64,000 nucleotides of DNA. Source: an uncultured Kiloniellaceae bacterium (GTDB taxonomy: Bacteria > Pseudomonadota > Alphaproteobacteria > Kiloniellales > Kiloniellaceae). The stretch covers positions 62,001 through 126,000 of the forward strand of contig CANMQP010000003.1 in the NCBI GenBank assembly GCA_947500035.1. The letters run 5' to 3'. Shown here piece after piece: positions 16,664 through 24,619 of the stretch. Position 1 is the stretch's first letter. The number at the start of each line of letters is the position of its first letter. The notes under the pieces are model-generated. The model was given only the letters and a program-made list of their open reading frames with translations. It had not been told where the DNA came from and made no database searches. Made by a program: the position numbers and the translations under genes.

Positions 16664-17305
16664 ATGATGAATAAGATCGACCATTTCGCCATTGGTGCGG
16701 ATAGCCTTGAACAGGGCGTCGCTGCCTTGAAGGAGGCTCTCGGTATTGAAGTTCCCCGTGGGGGAAAACACGAGGCTATGAGCACACATAACTGCGTCGT
16801 CCAGGCGGGTAAGGAGAGCTTTCTGGAGATAATCGCGATCGACCCGGATGCAGGTGATCCTGGGCGAACCCGCTGGTTTACGTTGGACGACCCCATGACG
16901 CAGGCGCGCCTAAATGAAAGACCCCGCGCCTTATGCTGGGTCGTCGGCACTGATGACCTGGATGCGGTCATCGCGGCAAGTCCGGTCGATCTCGGTGAAG
17001 TTGTCAAGTTCACGCGGGGAGACAGGTCCTGGCGTTTGACGGTACCCAGGGATGGTTCTCTGCCACAAGCAGGCCTCTTGCCGGCATTTATCGAATGGTC
17101 GCCGGGGGCTCACCCCAGCAGCGGTATGCAAGATCTCGGCATTGCTCTGAAAGAGATCCGGCTGGGCCATCCAGAGCCATCCCAACTTATCAGCCTGCTC
17201 ACGACCCTGGGCGTCGAGCATCTTGCGCGGGTCGAACAAGCGAACAAACCCTCGCTGGCGTTCATCCTGTCCGGATCCACCGGCGAAGCCGCCATTCTCG
17301 ATTAG
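16664..17305 (+). CDS. Glyoxalase-like (VOC superfamily) protein
   Basis: 213 residues. The start (NKIDHFAIGADSLEQGVAALKEALG) and a later repeat of the fold match the Glyoxalase_3/VOC type often annotated as glyoxalase-like domain. Such proteins bind a divalent metal and act as isomerases, dioxygenases or lyases, and many have unknown roles. His7 and Glu56 could be metal ligands. It follows the MetC-like gene by 43 bases on the same strand, with GGGGGAC ahead of the ATG, so it is probably in the same transcript. It ends convergently with the aapM-like gene. Confidence 0.75.
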   Translation: MMNKIDHFAIGADSLEQGVAALKEALGIEVPRGGKHEAMSTHNCVVQAGKESFLEIIAIDPDAGDPGRTRWFTLDDPMTQARLNERPRALCWVVGTDDLDAVIAASPVDLGEVVKFTRGDRSWRLTVPRDGSLPQAGLLPAFIEWSPGAHPSSGMQDLGIALKEIRLGHPEPSQLISLLTTLGVEHLARVEQANKPSLAFILSGSTGEAAILD

Positions 17306-17333
17306 CCATTCTCGATGAACCATGCGTGACGGG

Positions 17334-18398
17334 CTAATGCGACACGACGGCCATGCGGCGCTCGAGATAAGCGCCGTATTGGCCAAGCGAGAAGATGAAA
17401 ACCCAATAGATCAGCCCGACGAAGGCGTAGACCTCCATGTAATAAGGCGCCCACTCGCCGGTGCCGAAAGCGGCGTTAGCCGAGGCCAATATGTCAAAGA
17501 GGCCGATGATGATAACGATGGCCGTCTCCTTAAAGGTCATCACAACCATGTTGATGGTGCCGGGCAGGGCATGGCGGAAGACCTGCGGCAGTAAAACCAG
17601 ACTGAGGATCTGCCAGGGCCGGAGCCCCAGTGCCCGGCCGGCTTCCGTCTGCCCCTTATGCACCGCCTGGAATCCGCCCCGGAAAACTTCTGCCTGATAG
17701 CAGGCGAAGAAAAGCGAAAAGGCCAGGATTACCCGCCAGATCTTATCTCCCTGCAGCCAGCTCGGCAGCAAGATCGGCACGACCACTGCGGCTGTGAAGA
17801 GCGTGGTAAGGAGCGGCAGAGACCTTATGAAGTCGATCAAGACCGCGACGCCCCGGCTGATTATCGGGAGCCTTGACCGCCGCGCCAGAGCAAGTCCCAA
17901 ACCCATCGGCATCCCGATGAGAACGACCGATGAAAAGAGAAAGAGGGTGAGAGAGAGGCCGCCCCACTGATCCGTCGTCACCTGCTGCAGGCCGATCATG
18001 CTTCCTTCCATGAGGGCATAGTAGGTCCCGAAACCAGCGATCCAGAGACCAGTGAGACGCCTGGTTGTCCAGAAGAAGGGCAGGCAGGAAAGTACGACCG
18101 TTGCAATGATGGCAGCACAGGCCAGCGTTGAACGCCAGTGGAGTTCATAGGGATAGAGACCAAAGAGGATCAGCCGGTGCCGTGCGTCGATCACCGACCA
18201 GCAGGCGCCCTCGGCCTCGCTGCAGAGTGCCGCGTCCCCGGCCGACCATACAGCATTGAAAAACGCCCAATTCACGGTGACGAAAAGGCCGTAAGCCAGC
18301 AGCGCGAAAATCAGGAGAGACAGCGCGGTATCAGAGGGTGATCTGAAGACGCGTCGCTTCAGAGGTTCGAAAGACCAATCAGACGAGGGTGCGCTCAT
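17334..18398 (-). CDS. aapM: Amino-acid ABC transporter permease, AapM-like
   Basis: 354 residues with about eight hydrophobic segments. The binding-protein-dependent transport EAA loop reads QTEAGRALGLRPWQILSLVLLPQ. Length and the long N-terminal membrane region before the permease domain fit AapM of the general L-amino-acid permease. It is downstream of aapQ (27-base gap) in the order J-Q-M. In rhizobial operons aapP, the ATPase, normally follows; here the next gene is a convergent VOC gene, so no ATPase is present. Confidence 0.87.
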   Translation of the reverse strand: MSAPSSDWSFEPLKRRVFRSPSDTALSLLIFALLAYGLFVTVNWAFFNAVWSAGDAALCSEAEGACWSVIDARHRLILFGLYPYELHWRSTLACAAIIATVVLSCLPFFWTTRRLTGLWIAGFGTYYALMEGSMIGLQQVTTDQWGGLSLTLFLFSSVVLIGMPMGLGLALARRSRLPIISRGVAVLIDFIRSLPLLTTLFTAAVVVPILLPSWLQGDKIWRVILAFSLFFACYQAEVFRGGFQAVHKGQTEAGRALGLRPWQILSLVLLPQVFRHALPGTINMVVMTFKETAIVIIIGLFDILASANAAFGTGEWAPYYMEVYAFVGLIYWVFIFSLGQYGAYLERRMAVVSH

Positions 18399-18425
18399 GG
18401 CACGGCTCCCTTGAGTGTTACGGCG

Positions 18426-19562
18426 TCAGTTGGTGACCAGTTGCAGGCGGCTGTTCAGCAGGTTGATCATCTGCGCCAGCGAGAAGTTGATCAGCAGAAA
18501 AGCGGCCATCAGGATTCCGATCAGCTCGAGCGTCTGCCCGGATTGTGTGATCGAGGTGGAGACGATCATGAAGAGGTCGCTGAACCCGATGGCAACGCCG
18601 ATCGTGGTCGCCTTCATGAGGAAGATCCATTGATTGCCGAGCGGTGGGACGATTGAGCGCAGGGCCATGGGCATTGTAATTTTGAACCAGATGGTGCGTT
18701 CGGAGAGGCCGAGCGACCGGCCCGCTTCGATCAGGCCTTTCGGGACTGCGCGTAAGCCTCCTTTCACGACTTCCGCGATATAGGCGGCCCCGTAGAGAAC
18801 AATCGCAATGATCATCGCCACCAATTCCACCGGAATGGTGATGCCGCCCGTAAACCGCAGCCCCTTGAGTGCGGGAATCGAGAAAACGGCGCTATCGCCC
18901 GCACCAGAAAACAGCACAAGCGCTGCCAGCAGCAGGATGTTTGCGGCCAGCCAAATAAGGAACCGTTTGGCGAAACCGCTTTGGACGGCTTTGGCGACGA
19001 CGACGATTGAACCGATGGCAAACGCGAAGGCGGTCAGGGAGGCGATTGGCGGCAGATTCAGGGCGGGCGTGTAAAGTCCCCGATTTGACAGGAAAGCCAG
19101 ATCGAGGAACGACATGGCCTGCCTCGGCCCTGGCATGTGGATCAGGATAGCGTACCAGAACACAAGCTGCAGGATCAGGGGGATATTCCGGAAGATCTGC
19201 ACAAAAAGCGTTGCCATGCTGTTGAGTGCGAAATTGCGGGCGTCACGGGCCGCACCAACGGCAAAGCCGAGCAACGTGGCAAGGATGATCGAGATCACGC
19301 CGAGAAAGAGAGTATTGAGAAACCCGACAAAAAGAGTCCAGCGGTAAGGGTCGTCGATCGACCGCTCGACGAGCGAAAAGGAGTAAGACCAGCCGGTAGA
19401 GCGGTCGAGGAACCCGAACCCGCTGGAAATCCCCATGGCGTTCAGATTGGTGCGTGCGCTTGCAATCGCGGACGCGATAAGCACGACGACAATGACGAGG
19501 AAAACGGACTGAACGAGAATATCTTTCGGGTTTGTTTTCCTGATGGGCATCGGCTCTGTCAT
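18426..19562 (-). CDS. aapQ: Amino-acid ABC transporter permease, AapQ-like
   Basis: 378 residues, polytopic membrane protein. The EAA loop is LIEAGRSLGLSERTIWFKITMP, and the N-terminal half (GFGFLDRSTGWSYSFSLVERS) resembles AapQ. It should form a heterodimeric channel with AapM in the inner membrane. Between aapJ and aapQ lies a strong hairpin (19579-19614) that may let more binding protein than permease be made. Confidence 0.87.
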   Translation of the reverse strand: MTEPMPIRKTNPKDILVQSVFLVIVVVLIASAIASARTNLNAMGISSGFGFLDRSTGWSYSFSLVERSIDDPYRWTLFVGFLNTLFLGVISIILATLLGFAVGAARDARNFALNSMATLFVQIFRNIPLILQLVFWYAILIHMPGPRQAMSFLDLAFLSNRGLYTPALNLPPIASLTAFAFAIGSIVVVAKAVQSGFAKRFLIWLAANILLLAALVLFSGAGDSAVFSIPALKGLRFTGGITIPVELVAMIIAIVLYGAAYIAEVVKGGLRAVPKGLIEAGRSLGLSERTIWFKITMPMALRSIVPPLGNQWIFLMKATTIGVAIGFSDLFMIVSTSITQSGQTLELIGILMAAFLLINFSLAQMINLLNSRLQLVTN

Positions 19563-19578
19563 CAGTCTCTCCCCCAGT

Positions 19579-19614
19579 GCAAGAAGGGGCTGCCGGATGG
19601 CGACCCCTTCTTGC
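19579..19614 (-). terminator. Intercistronic hairpin between aapJ and aapQ
   Basis: GCAAGAAGGGG (19579-19589) pairs perfectly with CCCCTTCTTGC (19604-19614): 11-bp stem, 14-base loop. It lies 12 bases after the aapJ stop and has no following T run. Such structures after binding-protein genes often stabilise the upstream message or cause partial termination. Confidence 0.6.
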
Positions 19615-19625
19615 TGTTTCGGAAA

Positions 19626-20666
19626 TCAGTCGAGGATCGGGGCGTAGAGAACGCCTCCGTGGCTCCAGAGATTGTTCAAGCCACGGTCAAGTTTGTAGGG
19701 TGAATCCTTGCCCAGGTTCCGATCGTAGATTTCGGCAAAATTGCCCGTAGCTGCAATCATTTCGCGGGCCCAGGTTTCGCGCAGGCCGAGGCGTTCCCCG
19801 ATGCCCGGAGTCACGCCGAGCAACCGTGCCACGGTGGGATTAGGTGGGGTCGCGGCCATCTCCGCCACGTTTGCCTTCGTCACGCCGTGCTCCTCAGCCA
19901 ACAGCAGAGCCGCCAGCATCCAGTTCACAACGTCGACGAAATCCTCGTCGCCCTGACGCATCGCTGCGGCGATCGGTTCGCTCGAAAGCTGGTCGTTCAG
20001 AATCTTGTGTGACTCCGGGTTCTCAATTTCGGTCGCACGCAAAACGGCCAGGTTCGGCCCCCAACCGGCAAAAGCGTCACAGCGGTTGGCAAGATAAGCC
20101 GAACGCAGTTCGGCCGCCTTTTCGTACGACACCATCTCGTGCTGGACGTTCAGGGTTTTCAGATAGTCGGCCACAATCCGCTCGATCGTTGTGCCGGCTT
20201 CCACGCAAACCGTGCCGCCTTCAAGGTCTTTGGCGTCTGAAATACCCAGCTCACCATGTGCCATCAGTTGCGTGCCGCCGAAGAAGTAGGGTAGCGAGAA
20301 CTGAAGGCCAAGCTCCGTATCCCGGCCCATGGTCCAGCCCGTCGCCTTGATGATGACATCCACATCACCGGACTGCAGTGCCGGGAAACGCTGTGCCCAG
20401 CTCAATGGAACAATCTGCGCCTTGTCAGGATCGCCCAGAATCGCGGTGGTCAGGGCGCGGCAGAGGTCGATATCCAACCCCTTCCATTCGTTTTTGTCGT
20501 TCACTTCGACAAAGCCGAAGTAACTGCCGTTGTGTCCGCTGCAGAGCATGGTGCCGCGGTCTTCGATTTTCTGGACGGTTGCACTTTTGGCTGCCGCTGT
20601 CTGAGGGCTCGCAGCCATACACGCCACGACCGCCAGCCCCGCCATCTTCTTGAGGTGTCGTTTCAT
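19626..20666 (-). CDS. aapJ: Amino-acid ABC transporter substrate-binding protein, AapJ-like
   Basis: 346 residues from ATG 20666 (MKRHLKKMAGLAVVACMAA). A Sec signal peptide of about 26 residues ends in TAAAKSA. The mature part is a family-3 solute-binding protein (GLDIDLCRALTTAILGDPDK, GGTQLMAHGELGISDAKDLEG), length typical of AapJ, which binds many L-amino acids in the periplasm. GGGAG precedes the ATG. The open frame extends to 21038, but the signal peptide fixes the start. The promoter carries copy C of the shared island element, which suggests a specialised substrate rather than general amino acids. Confidence 0.9.
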   Translation of the reverse strand: MKRHLKKMAGLAVVACMAASPQTAAAKSATVQKIEDRGTMLCSGHNGSYFGFVEVNDKNEWKGLDIDLCRALTTAILGDPDKAQIVPLSWAQRFPALQSGDVDVIIKATGWTMGRDTELGLQFSLPYFFGGTQLMAHGELGISDAKDLEGGTVCVEAGTTIERIVADYLKTLNVQHEMVSYEKAAELRSAYLANRCDAFAGWGPNLAVLRATEIENPESHKILNDQLSSEPIAAAMRQGDEDFVDVVNWMLAALLLAEEHGVTKANVAEMAATPPNPTVARLLGVTPGIGERLGLRETWAREMIAATGNFAEIYDRNLGKDSPYKLDRGLNNLWSHGGVLYAPILD

Positions 20667-20694
20667 AATTTGCTCCCACGTTGCAATTCTTATT

Positions 20695-20742
20695 GTGCTG
20701 CATATCGGCACATATGTTTCTATATAGAATACAATATTGACA
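20695..20742 (-). promoter_or_regulatory. Shared AT-rich operator/promoter element, copy C
   Basis: On the minus strand it begins TGTCAATAT and ends ATATGCAGCAC, like copies A and B, but the spacing from the start of the element to CAGCAC is 11 bases longer, about one helical turn. It contains a perfect palindrome TTCTATATAGAA. TTGACA at about 20753-20758 with TATTGT 16 bases on gives a plausible sigma-70 promoter overlapping it. Confidence 0.55.
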
Positions 20743-21051
20743 TTCTGATAATTGTCAACGTTGGTGAGGGCGGACGTAACCGGCTGCGTCAGGTTTATGG
20801 ATATGGGAGAGGAAAGACTTGGATTGGCGGAGACGCCCGCGAACGTGAATTTTTTCCGTGTCCCAAGAGGGCTAGCGTGACAAGCCGCAGTGGGCTCGTC
20901 TCCGTGTTGCCGGCATCCCGAGACCGCGGCTGCGGCGCCCTTTGCGGCCAACGAGCGGCCGTTCACCCCCTGTCTTTCTATTGGCGTTTCTGATGGCTTG
21001 TTGCCGGTCGCGCGCTGGAATGCGGCAGGGGAATGCAACAGGAGGCTTTAC
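20743..21051. other. Non-coding region upstream of aapJ
   Basis: About 300 bases without a supportable gene. The only structure noted is the promoter-like TTGACA overlapping the aapJ control region. It borders the degenerate fragments that follow and may be decayed sequence. Confidence 0.4.
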
Positions 21052-21151
21052 CCTGGTCGCGCCCAGCATCTTCGTGATTCCGCTTTTTGTGAAGTTTCTG
21101 GATGTACCTCAGCGGCTTGTGGTCCCTGCGATCGCACTTCTCTGCGTGATC
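21052..21151 (+). pseudogene. Orphan fragment of a tctA-like gene
   Basis: 100 bases that match tctA in this window (27294-27393) at 88 of 100 positions by eye, encoding IPLFVKFLDVPQRLVVP, the counterpart of IPLFVKFLDIPYRLVVP in TctA. The rest of the gene is absent. The divergence is too high for a fresh copy of the local gene, so it probably comes from another TTT operon. It is joined directly to the dehalogenase remnant. Confidence 0.75.
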
Positions 21152-21486
21152 TGACCGAAGAAGAGCATGCGGCGTATCGCAAGCCGTACCTCAATGCCGG
21201 TGAAGACCGCCGGCCCACGCTGGCAGGGCCGCGCCAGCTCCCCATCGAGGGTTCACCGGCGGATACGACGCAGATCATCGAAGCCTACGGCGAATACCTG
21301 TCAAAATCGAAAGGCGTTCCAAAGCTGTTCGTCAACGCGGAGCCGGGCGCTTTCCTCGTTGGCTATGCACGAGACTTCGTTCGGAGTTGGCCAAATCTTA
21401 CAGAGGTCACCGTCGCGGGAGCTCACTTCATCCAGGAGGACTCTCCAGACGAGATAGGCATGGCAATCGCGGATTGGATGAAGTGA
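21148..21486 (+). pseudogene. 3' remnant of a haloalkane dehalogenase-family gene
   Basis: About 112 codons ending at TGA 21484-21486. The frame encodes the C-terminal third of an alpha/beta-hydrolase close to haloalkane dehalogenases (LTEEEHAAYRKPYLN, PRQLPIEGSPAD, VPKLFVNAEPGAF, then GAHFIQEDSPDEIG with the catalytic histidine). Intact proteins are about 300 residues and need an N-terminal nucleophile Asp, absent here. The start is fused to the tctA fragment, so the product, if made, would be inactive. Confidence 0.75.
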
Positions 21487-21641
21487 AGCAACTTACATGC
21501 ACCAGTGCAGCGACGGCGGTCGTGTTCTGTCGGAACACTTACGGCGTCGTAATGGGAAGATACGGTGACGGTAGGGGCGGTGAGATCGAATAAAGGGTAT
21601 AACGGTGTGTACGAGACTCTTTTTTGCACTCGTGCCGACGG

Positions 21642-22325
21642 TCAACGTGGGACATCATCCGAGATGAGGGCTTTCAGCTTCGCTACGGCCGCATCAGGAC
21701 TGGTCAGCACTGGAGCCTTTAAGGAGGCTTGCGCGGTCTCTTTGGCGCGCGTCATCGAAAACTGAGCCAGCATGATGGCGTCGGCCTCGTGAAGCGCTGC
21801 CGCTGCATCTGCAATGAGTTTATCATGGCGGGCCGCGTCACCGGCGTTCAGCGCCTCAAGTGCATCCGGAACGAAAACAGTTTCAAGTGAAACCGTGGCA
21901 CCCCGGGCAAGTGCGGACTCTCGAAATTCTTCGGCCATGGATGCGCCTGCAGGCCCGAATGTGTGGAGAAGTGCTATTCTGCTCCCTCGTGTCAGTGCAT
22001 CGTCAAACATCGCTTCGTTGGGCTTTAAGACTGGAACGGTATGACCGATCTTCGCTGCTTCGATGGCTGGACCGAAGGCCGAACAGGTGAAGAGGACGCC
22101 GTCTGCACTGATCCGTCCCGCATGGTCGGTCAAATCTGCGATCCGTTTCTTGAGATCCGGCGTAAGGCTGGTTGTTTTCGCCCGGTCAATCGATAGAGAC
22201 TCGTCAAGCACGCTCACCGCCTCCGCTTCAGGCCAGATGCGGTCCAGAGCAGAGGCGATGGGCGCGATGGCCAATTGGGTGGCATGAATCAAAACAATCC
22301 TTGGACGGGTGGCAGAGTCCGACAT
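21642..22325 (-). CDS. Asp/Glu racemase superfamily protein
   Basis: 227 residues from ATG 22325 (GTG 22334 would add three). The fold type is suggested by the first active-site strand VLFTCSAFGPAIEAAK, with a cysteine at the expected position, and by the later ADAIMLAQFSM, where the usual second cysteine is absent. One-cysteine members include arylmalonate decarboxylase-like and uncharacterised enzymes; racemases need two. It lies 15 bases downstream of the isopropylmalate dehydrogenase-like gene on the same strand and is likely co-transcribed, so the two may act on the same hydroxy- or dicarboxylic acid. Confidence 0.75.
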   Translation of the reverse strand: MSDSATRPRIVLIHATQLAIAPIASALDRIWPEAEAVSVLDESLSIDRAKTTSLTPDLKKRIADLTDHAGRISADGVLFTCSAFGPAIEAAKIGHTVPVLKPNEAMFDDALTRGSRIALLHTFGPAGASMAEEFRESALARGATVSLETVFVPDALEALNAGDAARHDKLIADAAAALHEADAIMLAQFSMTRAKETAQASLKAPVLTSPDAAVAKLKALISDDVPR

Positions 22326-22340
22326 GGCTGTCACTGCGGG

Positions 22341-23414
22341 TTAGGTGCTGCCGACGGCATCTGCGACCAGCCGGCCGAATTCGGCAGTGCTCGCCGTGCC
22401 GCCGAGATCATGGGTCCGGGCCGTGGGGTCCTCCAATACCAAATCGACGGCAGAGCTTATGGCAGCGCCGGCCTCCATCAGTTTCTTGACGCCGCGCTGC
22501 TCCCCGAGCCAAGTCAGCATCATTGCCGCCGAGAGGATCAGTGATGTTGGGTTAGCGATGTTTTGTCCGGCGATATCCGGGGCTGATCCGTGCTGGGCTT
22601 GCGCGCAGACCAGACCTGTCTCTGCGTTCGCGTTGATCGAACCTGCGAGCCCCAAACTGCCTGAAAGTTCCGATGCGAGATCGGAGAGAATATCCCCATA
22701 GAAGTTTGTCGCGACGACCACGTCGTACTTTTCAGGTTGGCGCACCAGAAGCGCGGCCATGGCATCGACGATGACCGTCTCGACCTCCACGTCCGGAAAG
22801 TCCTTTGCGATTGCGGCGAAGCATTCGAGAAACAAGCCATCTGTCATCAGAAAGCTGTTGGCTTTGTGGATCGCAGAGACTTTTCCCCTGCGCTGGCGGG
22901 CAAGCTTGAAGGCCTCGCGGCAGATGCGCTCGCTGCCTTGCCGGGTGATCTTGCGGATAGAGAGCGCCATATCGCGGGAGGGCATCATTTCGCCCACACC
23001 CTGATACATGTTCCGGTCGGGGTAGAAGCCTTCCGTTGCCTCTCGCATGATCACGAGATCCATGCCCGGTGCCGCATTGCTGAGAAAGCTGCGCGAGCGT
23101 GCGGGACGGACATTGGCATAAAGATCCAGCCCGATCCGGAATCCCGCCGAAACATTGCGCCCGCCTTCCGCGAGGGGCGGGTAGTCCATATGGGACTGAG
23201 TCCCCAGAATCACACCGTCGAACTTCTCGCGGGCGCGGTCGAGCACCTCTTCCTGCAGTGTGATACCGTGTTTCTTCAGGCTGTCGAAGCCGGAAATCTC
23301 TTCTTCGGTTGTTACGCCGAGTTCGAATTTCCGGTTGGCGGCTTCAACCGCATCAAGTGTCGCTCCCATGATTTCCGGGCCAATCCCATCACAGGGCAGA
23401 ACCATAATACGCAT
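22341..23414 (-). CDS. Isocitrate/isopropylmalate dehydrogenase family enzyme, tartrate dehydrogenase-like
   Basis: 357 residues, full length. Family features: N-terminal GDGIGPE-like CDGIGPEIM, arginine-rich substrate loop LYANVRPARSR, TEGFY-type motif REATEGFYPDRN, lysine in IHKANSFLMTDGLF, metal-binding aspartates in VVATNFYGDILSDLASE and the cofactor segment QHGSAPDIAGQNIANP. These enzymes oxidise and often decarboxylate 2-hydroxy acids with NAD(P) and Mg/Mn. The genome context (racemase-like protein, GntR regulator, TTT transporter) points to catabolism rather than leucine biosynthesis. The AT-rich stretch upstream (about 23462-23505) probably contains its promoter and operator. Confidence 0.87.
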   Translation of the reverse strand: MRIMVLPCDGIGPEIMGATLDAVEAANRKFELGVTTEEEISGFDSLKKHGITLQEEVLDRAREKFDGVILGTQSHMDYPPLAEGGRNVSAGFRIGLDLYANVRPARSRSFLSNAAPGMDLVIMREATEGFYPDRNMYQGVGEMMPSRDMALSIRKITRQGSERICREAFKLARQRRGKVSAIHKANSFLMTDGLFLECFAAIAKDFPDVEVETVIVDAMAALLVRQPEKYDVVVATNFYGDILSDLASELSGSLGLAGSINANAETGLVCAQAQHGSAPDIAGQNIANPTSLILSAAMMLTWLGEQRGVKKLMEAGAAISSAVDLVLEDPTARTHDLGGTASTAEFGRLVADAVGST

Positions 23415-23461
23415 CTCTTCCTCCTCCGGACAGCGCTTCGGGCCGCATCGGTGCGGTGAGG

Positions 23462-23505
23462 ATTAAATGCATTTTTTAATTTAAAAAAGCAATATGCAAT
23501 TTTTA
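23462..23505 (-). promoter_or_regulatory. AT-rich near-palindromic region upstream of the dehydrogenase gene
   Basis: This stretch holds TTTTTTAATTTAAAAAA (a near-perfect palindrome) flanked by two ATGCA(A) words, and is far richer in A and T than its surroundings. It lies between the dehydrogenase start and the 3' end of the GntR gene. It is a candidate operator for the GntR regulator; no consensus was verified. Confidence 0.35.
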
Positions 23506-24417
23506 AGGCTTCCCGAGATTTGCGTCGTCCTGCGACCACAGCATTGGTGATTTTTTCTTGAGCGCGCCGCTGAGGTGGCGGCGCATATTGTATGAAGCCT
23601 CGATGATTTCGCCCCGTTCCAGAAGTTCGATAATCGCCAGGTGGCCTTGGGTCTGCTCGACAAATCTCTCGCGGTTAAAGACAGTGCGGTATTCCAGAAG
23701 CCTTCGCATCTGGTTCACCCGAACGAGGGATTGGTGGAAGTAGGGATTACCGGAGAATTTAATCAGCTCTTCATGGAAATCCGCGCCGACGGAGAGCAGA
23801 CGCTCGAGCGGTTGATGCTCGATATCATGATCCAGCATCCGCATTTGTATGCGCTTGAGATTCGCGAGCATCTGCAGATCGATCTCGTAGTCGGGATCCA
23901 GCATCGCGGCAGGTTCAATGACCATGCGAAAATGATAAATCTTCTCAAAAGCTTCAGGGGTTTTAGCTACAGTGAGAAAGCGCCAGCCGTAACCTGGTTT
24001 GCGTTCGGCCCACCCCTCGCGGACAGCGCGCACCAGGAGATCGTTCAACCGCGCCTTTGTGATCCCATAGCGATTGCGAAGATACTGTTCCGTGACCTCT
24101 TCGGGCAAGGCATCACGGCGCCAATCGTCGGCGATCTGCTGGTAGTCGGACTGTTCGTCCTCAAGGGCAGCGCTCAAGGCATTGGAGCGCTCAAGCTGTT
24201 GCTGACTGTCTGTGACGAAAAAACCCCGGTTCGGTTTTTGCACAACAAGGCCCGCGTCCAAAAGCAGCTGCAGCGCTTCACGCACGGGCGAGCGCGAGAT
24301 CCCGAAGTCATTTGCAACCGTTTGAGCACTGATGTGCTGTCCTGGCTCAAAGTCCTGGCCAAGGATTCGCTTCGAAATCTCTTGAGCAACCTGCCGTGCA
24401 AGCTGATTTGACTTCAT
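23503..24417 (-). CDS. GntR/FCD transcriptional regulator with two winged-helix domains
   Basis: 304 residues, longer than the usual 220-250 of FadR-type regulators. Residues 8-68 are the GntR winged helix (SAQTVANDFGISRSPVREAL). Residues about 100-148 look like a second winged helix (LPEEVTEQYLRNRYGITKAR then GWAERKPGYGWRF). The all-helical FCD ligand domain spans about 155-290 (HFRMVIEPAAML, HEELIKFSGN). FCD domains bind organic acids through a metal. It is encoded between the dehydrogenase gene and the divergent TTT operon, so it probably controls both. Start at ATG 24417. Confidence 0.87.
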   Translation of the reverse strand: MKSNQLARQVAQEISKRILGQDFEPGQHISAQTVANDFGISRSPVREALQLLLDAGLVVQKPNRGFFVTDSQQQLERSNALSAALEDEQSDYQQIADDWRRDALPEEVTEQYLRNRYGITKARLNDLLVRAVREGWAERKPGYGWRFLTVAKTPEAFEKIYHFRMVIEPAAMLDPDYEIDLQMLANLKRIQMRMLDHDIEHQPLERLLSVGADFHEELIKFSGNPYFHQSLVRVNQMRRLLEYRTVFNRERFVEQTQGHLAIIELLERGEIIEASYNMRRHLSGALKKKSPMLWSQDDANLGKP

Positions 24418-24619
24418 TTTTCGGGACTCCCGATCATGAGATTGCGTTTTGTCAGTGTTGGGTAACGTGCAATCTTTTGGGGTTTGAATGGATTTTCAGG
24501 ATGAGAAAATCAATTTTTCGCCCAAAAGTCCAAACTTTATCGGTTGACACTTCGTATGACTCTTGCCTAATTGGTTTTATAAATCAAAAAATACACATTT
24601 CGTATTGGGAGGAGTTACG

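Noticed and set aside
17293-17318. Tandem 12-base repeat GCCATTCTCGAT after the VOC gene
   Set aside because: It is too short and local to mean more than a small duplication at the gene end.
20890-21147. 5' part of an open frame leading into the dehalogenase remnant
   Set aside because: The translation before the junction is Cys/Arg-rich and unlike any family. The tctA fragment is read in another frame there, so the open frame is accidental.
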